A DNA stretch of 10,853 nucleotides from Bacteriovoracaceae bacterium UBA7317. Lineage in GTDB: Bacteria > Bdellovibrionota > Bacteriovoracia > Bacteriovoracales > Bacteriovoracaceae. Each line of letters starts with the position of its first letter. Position 1 is the stretch's first letter. Below the pieces are notes generated by a model that saw only the letters and a list, made by a program, of their open reading frames with translations, ran no database searches and was not told the origin of the DNA. Made by a program: the position numbers and the translations under genes. The stretch spans positions 1 through 10,853 of the forward strand of contig DKQD01000009.1 of assembly GCA_002474345.1 (NCBI GenBank), given 5' to 3'. Shown in pieces: positions 5,545 through 10,853 of this stretch.

Positions 5545-8136
5545 TTAGAACCTATCAATTGCCGAAACGATTGACTCAACTTTTTTCCTTAACTCCTTTT
5601 GAAGACTTGCTTTGGATGCTCCAAGAGTTAAGGATAAGTCTTTAGATTCTGAAGGATTTGAAACTACAAGAAGATTAGTATATCTATCAGGTTTTAGATC
5701 TATTTCAAGCGACAGATCTAGTTCATCTTTAATACTCAAAATTCTTTCAACCGTAATTTTAGCATCGTCTTCAGAAATTCCTTTTTCAAAAGCCACATGA
5801 AGATCAGGAATATCTGTTTTACCTAAAATATGGCCAAAAGATATCTCCATTTTTTCACTCGTAATACTAACATTTCCACCGTGTTTTTTTAAATAATCAA
5901 GGCAAAAAGAGAGTGGTTTTGAAAACTCTGCCCATTTACTTTGATCATCACCTTCTTTTATACATTGAACATGGATGTTAAATTGATTACCTTCCCTGAA
6001 AGAATGGAGCTTGTAAGATCCCCCTTCTTTTAAATATGATCCCAAATATGTTGTCACTGCAAGTGTCAATCTAGGCATATCACAAAAGATCATCCCTTTT
6101 GACAAAGTTGCATCTCCACTTTTTTCGAAATCTAATTCGACACTTTTCTCTTTTCCAAGAGATTGGATATTCTTTTCAAGTAAATTTTTGAACCTGGATA
6201 GGGAAACAACATTCCGATTAACTTCAGTCTTTTTTCCAGTCCTCATACTCATGCTAAACCGAGTACCTTTTCCCTCTTTGGTATCAAGAGTTATGTCACC
6301 ACCAAGTTCTTTCACTCTTTCCGCAACAACATCCATTCCAACACCACGACCAGATATTTCGGTTAGCTCTTGAGCTGTAGAAAAGCCTGGCTCAAAAACT
6401 AATTTCAATAATTCTGACCTACTTATTTGGGTAACTTTTTCTAAAGTGATAATCTTACGTTTAACTGCAGTACGAACTATCGAACTAAAAGAAATACCTG
6501 CCCCATCATCGTGAACATCAAGAAAGATCATACCGTCTTTTTCTCTGGCCTTGATGTTAATTTGGCCAACTTCTTTTTTGCCTAACTGAGTTCTTTTATC
6601 AGGAGCCTCCACCCCATGACTGATAGCATTGGTCACAAGATGTAAAAGAGATTCGCTAAGAGAAGACTTAGTATAATCTTCGAGAATTATAGAGTTCCAA
6701 TCAAACTTTACTTCAACTTTTTTACTTAGTTTTTCTGCGGTTTTTTCAGCCTTATGTAAGATAGTCTCATTCAAATCATCTATAGATGAGAAATTTATAC
6801 TCTTTATTGCAAGCATCATTCTTTCTGTTTTAATGGGATCTTCTGAAAAGCTAGATTCATTAAGCATCTTGCTATACCGCTCAAATAGCTCAGCAACATC
6901 GGAGTCTACCTTTTCATTATCAGCTTGGTCACCATCTGATGGAGAAAGTGATCTATACAGAGAGTTAATTTCTTTCCATTCCTCTTTTATGTCATGAACC
7001 CTATCACCAATATCTTTCCACTTTGATTCATTTTCAGATTTATTTTTATCTAATACATAGGTTTCAAGCTCATGACTTAACGAAGTCAAAAAATCAAATC
7101 CAGCAACCCTAGCATTACCCTTTACACCATGGAGTACATTACAAATCTCTTTAGAATCTTCCTCTTTATGAAGGGCCGATAATCGAGAAACTAATTCCTC
7201 AATTTCCTTCATGAAAAGAGGGAGCATACTCTGATCCGACTTTTTGATTTGAAGAATTCTAGCTATACTTTTGTCTTCAAGCATTTGGGAATCTTTTAAG
7301 GCTTCTTCGCTTTGAATGATCTTAGTTCTATCTTCGCAAATGACAAGTATTCTTTTAACTACTCCACTGTATACAACGGGTTGATAAGTTAAACCGATCC
7401 ATCTTCCACCATCTAAATTATCTTTTATTGGATACCAAATTTTAGAAGGAAATGTTGATTTCAATGATTCGAAAATTAGATCATTTTCTCCAATTGAGCC
7501 AATAATATTATTAACTCCTTCCCTTACCTCAGGCTCACAATCTTCCAATGTCTCTTTAAAAATAGTACTTTCTAAATCTTTTCCTTGTAACTCTTTATTA
7601 TCTAGGAGGTACTCAGTGAATTGTGAATATTGTGGTTCTATTTTTTTATTAGGTCCTATAGTTAAAATTCCTAGAGGTATACTAGAGAAAATTTCCATTA
7701 ACTGCTTTTCTTTTTTCCTTAGCTCGGAAATATCTTCACCAACAATACTATAAAATTTCTTCTTATTTTCCTTGCCACTTGAAAAGTTTGAAATATACCA
7801 ATAAAAGGATTTACTTTCATCGTCTCCTTCTTTATGGATTTCTAGTTCAAACTGAAGTTCATCACTTTTTCCATCAAGAGCATCTATTTTCCCTTTAAAA
7901 ATCTTCCAGATCTCTTTAGAAAAAATTGTACTAAAGTCTTTTTCAATTAAATCTTCTAGATCTATATTGAAAATATTAGATAACTCTAGGTTACCTCGAA
8001 GGATTTTAGCTTCTTCATCTATGATGCAGAAAATTCCCGGAAGATGATCTAAAAGTTCATCATTATTAGATTTTGATTGCTCAATAATTGTTAAAATCTT
8101 ATGTGTGGCCTGGAGGTCCTGATTGATATTGCTCAT
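5545..8136 (-). CDS. CheA-like hybrid sensor kinase, PAS-PAS-Hpt-HATPase (module 2)
   Basis: This 863-residue paralogue of the module 1 kinase is colinear over its whole length; 26 of the first 30 residues are identical. PAS domains lie at about 25-140 and 146-271. The Hpt domain spans about 300-400, with predicted phospho-His336 in VLHGVKGNARVAGF. The CheA-type HATPase spans about 475-632, with N-box N503 and H507, G1 DDGAG at 543-547 and G2 GRGVGMD at 596-602. As in its sister, CheA's Arg and Asp of RNxxDHG are replaced (T502, S506). No CheW-like domain is present. A degenerate HATPase-like region (about 645-770) and a C-terminal segment with LTLGASKASLQKELRKK follow. No membrane segment is seen, so the protein is predicted cytosolic. 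The ATG overlaps the stop of the CheX-like gene by 4 nt. The PAS domains differ from the sister protein more than the linkers do, suggesting different signals. The stimulus and response regulator are unknown. Confidence 0.88.
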   Translation of the reverse strand: MSNINQDLQATHKILTIIEQSKSNNDELLDHLPGIFCIIDEEAKILRGNLELSNIFNIDLEDLIEKDFSTIFSKEIWKIFKGKIDALDGKSDELQFELEIHKEGDDESKSFYWYISNFSSGKENKKKFYSIVGEDISELRKKEKQLMEIFSSIPLGILTIGPNKKIEPQYSQFTEYLLDNKELQGKDLESTIFKETLEDCEPEVREGVNNIIGSIGENDLIFESLKSTFPSKIWYPIKDNLDGGRWIGLTYQPVVYSGVVKRILVICEDRTKIIQSEEALKDSQMLEDKSIARILQIKKSDQSMLPLFMKEIEELVSRLSALHKEEDSKEICNVLHGVKGNARVAGFDFLTSLSHELETYVLDKNKSENESKWKDIGDRVHDIKEEWKEINSLYRSLSPSDGDQADNEKVDSDVAELFERYSKMLNESSFSEDPIKTERMMLAIKSINFSSIDDLNETILHKAEKTAEKLSKKVEVKFDWNSIILEDYTKSSLSESLLHLVTNAISHGVEAPDKRTQLGKKEVGQINIKAREKDGMIFLDVHDDGAGISFSSIVRTAVKRKIITLEKVTQISRSELLKLVFEPGFSTAQELTEISGRGVGMDVVAERVKELGGDITLDTKEGKGTRFSMSMRTGKKTEVNRNVVSLSRFKNLLEKNIQSLGKEKSVELDFEKSGDATLSKGMIFCDMPRLTLAVTTYLGSYLKEGGSYKLHSFREGNQFNIHVQCIKEGDDQSKWAEFSKPLSFCLDYLKKHGGNVSITSEKMEISFGHILGKTDIPDLHVAFEKGISEDDAKITVERILSIKDELDLSLEIDLKPDRYTNLLVVSNPSESKDLSLTLGASKASLQKELRKKVESIVSAIDRF

Positions 8137-8708
8137 AAGAAATCTATCTCCTCTTCTTCTTCCTCTTCAATAGTAAAATCCAATTCCTGTATAACTTCAG
8201 GTTGGTAAACCTCAAGAAGAGACGTACAAACAAGGCTTGTTGATCCGTTGTCAAGTCTCCAACAATCCTCTAACTTAGACTCATCTTCGCTTTTATCGAA
8301 AAAGACTTCATCAAATCCTCTAATGACAAGAGGAAGACTAATCCCAACATCTACATCTTGTTCTTCAAATATTTTTTTCAAAAAGCCTGCTGATAAGTTA
8401 CCATATTCCTTAACGAAATCCTGAGCCTGCCTTACAGCAATATCGTCGGGCTTTTTTCCGTAAATGGGAGAAGCTATCTTACGACAAGTTTTTATATTGA
8501 AATGAGTCTTGAAGGTTATTCTGAGACTCTTACCCGATATTAATATTAGGGACATCCAATGATCAAAAACGGTCTTTTCAGAGCTTTTTGGAACCTCTAA
8601 GAGGTTGTATTCATCATTTTGAGCAGACTGCTTAAACCTAGTAATTGAAACTTGGCGCACAAGCTCTTTCAATTTGGCAAGAGAACTTTCCATAATTTCT
8701 TCTGACAT
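8133..8708 (-). CDS. CheX-like phosphatase of module 2
   Basis: This 191-residue soluble paralogue of the module 1 CheX-like protein has the active-site pattern D97-x3-E101-x2-N104 (DFVKEYGNLSAG) with Pro126 in ISLPLVIRG. It closely follows the CheX pattern of ExxN, a Gly four residues later, a helix, and a strand ending in Pro. In that family the Glu/Asn pair hydrolyses the aspartyl phosphate of CheY, so the protein is predicted to reset the pathway driven by the neighbouring kinase. The start is well supported by GAGGA (8713-8717) with a 4-nt gap. The C-terminus is EEEEEEEIDFL, as in module 1, and its last Glu codons form the Shine-Dalgarno site of the overlapping kinase gene. SPIYG (80-84) and FDHWMSLIL (48-56) are conserved with the sister protein and are of unknown role. 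Confidence 0.82.
   Translation of the reverse strand: MSEEIMESSLAKLKELVRQVSITRFKQSAQNDEYNLLEVPKSSEKTVFDHWMSLILISGKSLRITFKTHFNIKTCRKIASPIYGKKPDDIAVRQAQDFVKEYGNLSAGFLKKIFEEQDVDVGISLPLVIRGFDEVFFDKSEDESKLEDCWRLDNGSTSLVCTSLLEVYQPEVIQELDFTIEEEEEEEIDFL
8148..8153 (-). promoter_or_regulatory. Shine-Dalgarno site of kinase 2 inside the CheX-like coding sequence
   Basis: GAGGAG, the last two Glu codons of the acidic tail, lies 11 nt before the kinase ATG (8134-8136). Position, spacing and codon choice match module 1, next to an identical ATGA overlap (8133-8136). Confidence 0.6.
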
Positions 8709-8751
8709 TTATTCCTCACATGACATAAGAAGCCAAAAATAAAACAATATG

Positions 8752-8757
8752 ATTATA
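8752..8757 (-). promoter_or_regulatory. Candidate -10 box for module 2
   Basis: A perfect TATAAT on the minus strand lies 43 bases ahead of the CheX-like ATG at 8708, giving a leader of roughly 36 nt. The -35 position at 17 bp (8775-8780) reads ATAAGT, a poor match, and lies within a small palindrome (8774-8787). A weak -35 could mean activator dependence. Confidence 0.45.
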
Positions 8758-8773
8758 TTTTATGCTGATTTTA

Positions 8774-8787
8774 AACTTATTTAAGTT
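8774..8787. repeat. 14-bp palindrome over the -35 position of module 2
   Basis: AACTTA and TAAGTT are separated by TT, a perfect 6-2-6 inverted repeat lying where the -35 element of the module 2 promoter would be. It may be an operator, but in AT-rich DNA short palindromes also arise by chance. Confidence 0.3.
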
Positions 8788-8815
8788 GGGAAAAAGTTTC
8801 TCTTCTATTTAAGAA

Positions 8816-8840
8816 GGCTTCACCCATGAGGGGTGAAGCC
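8816..8840 (-). terminator. Hairpin terminator after the solute-binding protein gene
   Basis: GGCTTCACCC (8816-8825) and GGGTGAAGCC (8831-8840) form a perfect 10-bp stem with a 5-nt loop, starting 18 bases past the stop at 8859. Read leftwards the following bases are TTCTTAAATAG, a modest U-rich tract. The strong stem makes it a likely terminator that separates this gene from module 2. Confidence 0.75.
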
Positions 8841-8858
8841 CTATTCATCAAATTTAAA

Positions 8859-9695
8859 TTATTTTTTCTTACAAGCTTGGTCTGAACCAGTTAAACCACA
8901 GCTAGCGAAAAGACTTTCAGCTTTTGTAGCAGGAACAAAGTCATGCTTAGCTTTCAAAACTTTTCTTACTGAAGCCTTAGCTTTAACTTTATCTAGAGCA
9001 TCCTGATAAGCTTGAACAGTTGCATCATCAACACTTTTGTTAACTGCATACCATAGCTCATCATTCTCAGCTAGCTTGTAAACAACTTCAAATTTACCAG
9101 CGAACTCACCACCATAAAGGTTTTTAAAGCTGAATTTTGCTACGTTTTCATTATAAGCAAAATACTTTGTTTTACCTTTAGCGACGTTTTTGAACATTGG
9201 CTTGATTTTAGCTAGCTTAACTAGTTTCGATGAAGGAACTCCATAATCTTTACCTTCAAGAGTTAACTGAGCGATATCATCTCTAATAACGGCAATTTTA
9301 AAGCCTTTGATTTGTGAATTACTCGAAGGCTTAGCAGTGCCTTTAATTGCAAACAGAGATTGCGTTGCAGGAGCCACAGGACCAAACCACTTAAAGATAG
9401 GCTCTCTAGCTAAACTTCTTGTAGTAGAGAAAATTACATTCATTTTTCCTGATTTTTGAGCAGCTTTGTAACCTCTTGCCCATGGAGCTAACTTGTAATT
9501 TTTTCTTGTTAAACTTACGCCGAGTTCTTTGTGAGTAGCTTCTAATAATTCAATTGAGATACCCTCAATTTTCTTAGTAGACTTATCACGGTAGTTGTAT
9601 GGACCATACTCTTCAGTCCACCATTTAAGGTCTGTTAGTGCATAGGTATTAGATACGAATGCGAGAAGTGAAAACAAAATCAAAAATTTTTTCAT
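8859..9695 (-). CDS. Periplasmic solute-binding protein, family 3 type
   Basis: This 278-residue exported protein has a typical signal peptide: MKK, a hydrophobic core (residues 4-14) and a probable cleavage after TYA at 19. There is no lipobox Cys. The mature part fits the SBP_bac_3 (amino-acid-binding, COG0834) pattern: EEYGPYNY and KIEGISIELLEATHKELGV near the start, then APWARGYKAAQKSG and FKWFGPVAP at about 70-109, and a second lobe from about 130. Such proteins capture a small solute in the periplasm, usually for an ABC transporter or as a receptor module. No permease or ATPase is adjacent, so this is an orphan copy with unknown ligand. The only two cysteines of the mature protein, C266 and C275, lie in the C-terminal tail and could form a disulfide. 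The Shine-Dalgarno site GGGGAGG (9700-9706) is strong but lies largely in a potential hairpin loop. Confidence 0.85.
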   Translation of the reverse strand: MKKFLILFSLLAFVSNTYALTDLKWWTEEYGPYNYRDKSTKKIEGISIELLEATHKELGVSLTRKNYKLAPWARGYKAAQKSGKMNVIFSTTRSLAREPIFKWFGPVAPATQSLFAIKGTAKPSSNSQIKGFKIAVIRDDIAQLTLEGKDYGVPSSKLVKLAKIKPMFKNVAKGKTKYFAYNENVAKFSFKNLYGGEFAGKFEVVYKLAENDELWYAVNKSVDDATVQAYQDALDKVKAKASVRKVLKAKHDFVPATKAESLFASCGLTGSDQACKKK

Positions 9696-9710
9696 TTGGC
9701 CTCCCCAAAT
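9694..9710 (-). promoter_or_regulatory. Start-site hairpin exposing the Shine-Dalgarno core of the solute-binding protein gene
   Basis: On the mRNA, AUUUGG and CCAAAU form a perfect 6-bp inverted repeat with GGAGG in its 5-nt loop. The 3' arm ends with the first two bases of the AUG (9693-9695). The small stem could modulate initiation; its effect is not known. Confidence 0.35.
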
Positions 9711-9728
9711 TTTGTGGTTGATAGCAAA

Positions 9729-9758
9729 AATATATTTCTATAATAACTCATGTACCAA
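9729..9758 (-). promoter_or_regulatory. Candidate promoter of the solute-binding protein gene
   Basis: On the minus strand, TTGGTA (9753-9758, four of six matches to TTGACA) is followed after 18 bp by TATATT (9729-9734, five of six matches to TATAAT). The start codon lies about 33 bases further on. A moderate sigma-70-type match. Confidence 0.4.
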
Positions 9759-9788
9759 AAATAAGAATATTTTTTTTCATTACATAGA

Positions 9789-9813
9789 ATAACCTATAAA
9801 CTTTATTGGTTAT
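9789..9813 (-). terminator. Possible terminator after the right-edge kinase
   Basis: ATAACC (9789-9794) pairs with GGTTAT (9808-9813), and the interior (ATAAA with TTTAT) can extend the stem after a T/T mismatch. It lies 13 bases past the kinase stop. No clear U-run follows on the minus strand, so this is weak. Confidence 0.35.
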
Positions 9814-9826
9814 CTGATTTAAATAT

Positions 9827-10853
9827 TTATGATTTAATTTTTAAAGTGAATGTAGTACCCTTCCCTACTTCAGTCTCTATATCGATATCCCCACCTAACT
9901 TTTTCATATTTTTTTCAACGATATCCATACCAACACCTCTGCCGGATAGTTCATCTACAGACTCTTTTTGAGAAAAGCTCGGCACAAATATCAGCTTTAT
10001 TATATCTTCTTTAGACATTCCATTAATTTCATTTTCAGTATGAATACCTTTCTCGATAGCTTTCTTTGCTATAATTTCAGCATTAATTCCTTTTCCATCA
10101 TCTGAAATCTTAATCTCAATATTTTCGGGGTCTATTTCATTACAGTCTATATGAATTATACCCTTTTTGTTTTTCCCTTTTTCCTCTCTCTCGCTTGGGT
10201 TTTCAATTCCATGATCCAATGAATTCCTTAGGATATGAACGAAGGCGTCCTGAAAAAGGTAAAAAGAATCTTTATTCATAGTTACTTCACCACCAGAGAC
10301 CCTATAATCAACTGACTTATTAAGTTTTGTTGAAATGTCGTTAACCATAGTTTTATACTTCGCTAATGATGGAATTATTGGAACGTCAAGTAACCGATTA
10401 AAAGCCTGGGAAATCTCTTCATTTGAATGATTTCTTATAATTTCTTTCAACCTATTATAATTTCTTGCAACAACAGGAAATGTATTTACTTTTTTACCAG
10501 TATCTTCCTCTTGATCCTCAACGACCTCATTAAAACCTCTCAATAATTGGGAGAAGTCCATAATTTTTAGGTATCTGTAATGAGGATCTTCGTCTAAAGA
10601 TATTTTTAGCATTTCTGCCAAAGGGTCTCCCTTTTCAGCTAACTCAATTGTTCCTTTTGGAAGATCCACCATATTTGTTGTTTTTAAATCAGCCGTAATA
10701 AATTTTAAGTCAGTTACTGCATCTTCTTTAAAAAGGAAGTAATCTTCAACTGAGTCTTTACCTAAACAAGTTTTAGCTTCCTTAAAGAAATCTTTTGGAT
10801 TTATACCTATCCTTCCTATATGCCTCAGAGTTGAAAGTAGAATAGAACCTCTT
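9827..10853 (-). CDS. CheA-like histidine kinase, 5' partial (continues past right edge)
   Basis: The frame is open to the window edge. Sixty extra codons lie upstream of the first visible ATG at 10672, with no stop and no Shine-Dalgarno site there, so the true start lies outside and 341 residues are visible. Numbering from that ATG: LLDVPIIPSLAKY at 94-106 matches the helical segment before the CheA ATPase. The HATPase has a canonical N-box HILRNSLDHGIE at 146-157, G1 DDGKG at 191-195 and G2 GRGVGMD at 244-250. The protein ends at residue 281, right after the ATPase fold, so it has no CheW-like P5 domain. Any phosphotransfer (Hpt) domain must lie beyond the edge; no HxxKG motif is visible. 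It is less similar to the two PAS kinases than they are to each other, and it lacks their long C-terminal extension. It is predicted to be a cytoplasmic signalling kinase with unknown partners. Confidence 0.85.
   Translation of the reverse strand, partial: RGSILLSTLRHIGRIGINPKDFFKEAKTCLGKDSVEDYFLFKEDAVTDLKFITADLKTTNMVDLPKGTIELAEKGDPLAEMLKISLDEDPHYRYLKIMDFSQLLRGFNEVVEDQEEDTGKKVNTFPVVARNYNRLKEIIRNHSNEEISQAFNRLLDVPIIPSLAKYKTMVNDISTKLNKSVDYRVSGGEVTMNKDSFYLFQDAFVHILRNSLDHGIENPSEREEKGKNKKGIIHIDCNEIDPENIEIKISDDGKGINAEIIAKKAIEKGIHTENEINGMSKEDIIKLIFVPSFSQKESVDELSGRGVGMDIVEKNMKKLGGDIDIETEVGKGTTFTLKIKS

Noticed and set aside
2227..8708. Recent duplication or composite transposon carrying the module
   Set aside because: No transposase, flanking repeats or long identical DNA stretches were seen; the copies are well diverged at the DNA level.
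2227..10853. Phage-defence island or toxin-antitoxin system
   Set aside because: The kinases and CheX-like proteins are signalling families, and no nuclease, methylase or toxin-like gene is present.
1..10853. CRISPR arrays, tRNA or rRNA genes
   Set aside because: No regularly spaced repeats or RNA gene signatures were noticed, and the gaps are at most about 150 bases and largely accounted for by terminators and promoters.

Overview
The window is AT-rich, with short intergenic gaps and Shine-Dalgarno sites ahead of most genes. It carries several CheA-like kinases that lack a CheW-type domain. The composition and the many orphan signalling genes suggest a low-GC marine or soil bacterium, possibly of the predatory Bdellovibrionota (Bacteriovorax/Halobacteriovorax type). 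That placement is an inference from overall style; no marker gene is present.

Layout. Positions 2-1189 (+) hold the 3' part of a thiolase whose start lies left of the window, closed by a hairpin terminator. Positions 1286-2173 (+) encode a 295-residue protein whose C-terminal half carries a CheX/CheC-type phosphatase motif. It converges on a minus-strand block reaching the right edge. Read leftwards from the right, this block contains: a CheA-like kinase (9827-10853, cut by the edge); an orphan periplasmic solute-binding protein (8859-9695); module 2, a CheX-like protein (8133-8708) overlapping by 4 nt a PAS-PAS-Hpt-HATPase kinase (5545-8136); a strong terminator; and module 1, a second CheX-like/kinase pair with the same overlap (4821-5396 and 2227-4824).

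Working together. The two modules are ancient tandem paralogues. Each pairs a predicted soluble sensor kinase (histidine phosphotransfer domain plus CheA-type ATPase) with a predicted CheX-type phosphatase, which in known systems removes phosphate from CheY. The pairs are translationally coupled: the stop of the first gene overlaps the start of the second, and the second gene's Shine-Dalgarno site lies in the poly-glutamate codons of the first. The window shows no CheW, CheY, chemoreceptor or membrane segment in these proteins, so they look like self-contained cytoplasmic kinase/phosphatase switches and not a classical chemotaxis array. The third CheX-like protein (1286-2173) shares the motif spacing and a C-terminal Phe-Leu tail with the module phosphatases, so it may belong to the same network.

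The most notable points are the duplicated CheX-CheA modules, the shared C-terminal tail, and a C-terminal region of the kinases that looks like a degenerate second ATPase domain in place of the CheW-like domain. No RNA genes, CRISPR arrays or mobile elements were seen, and no gene-free stretch exceeds about 150 bases.
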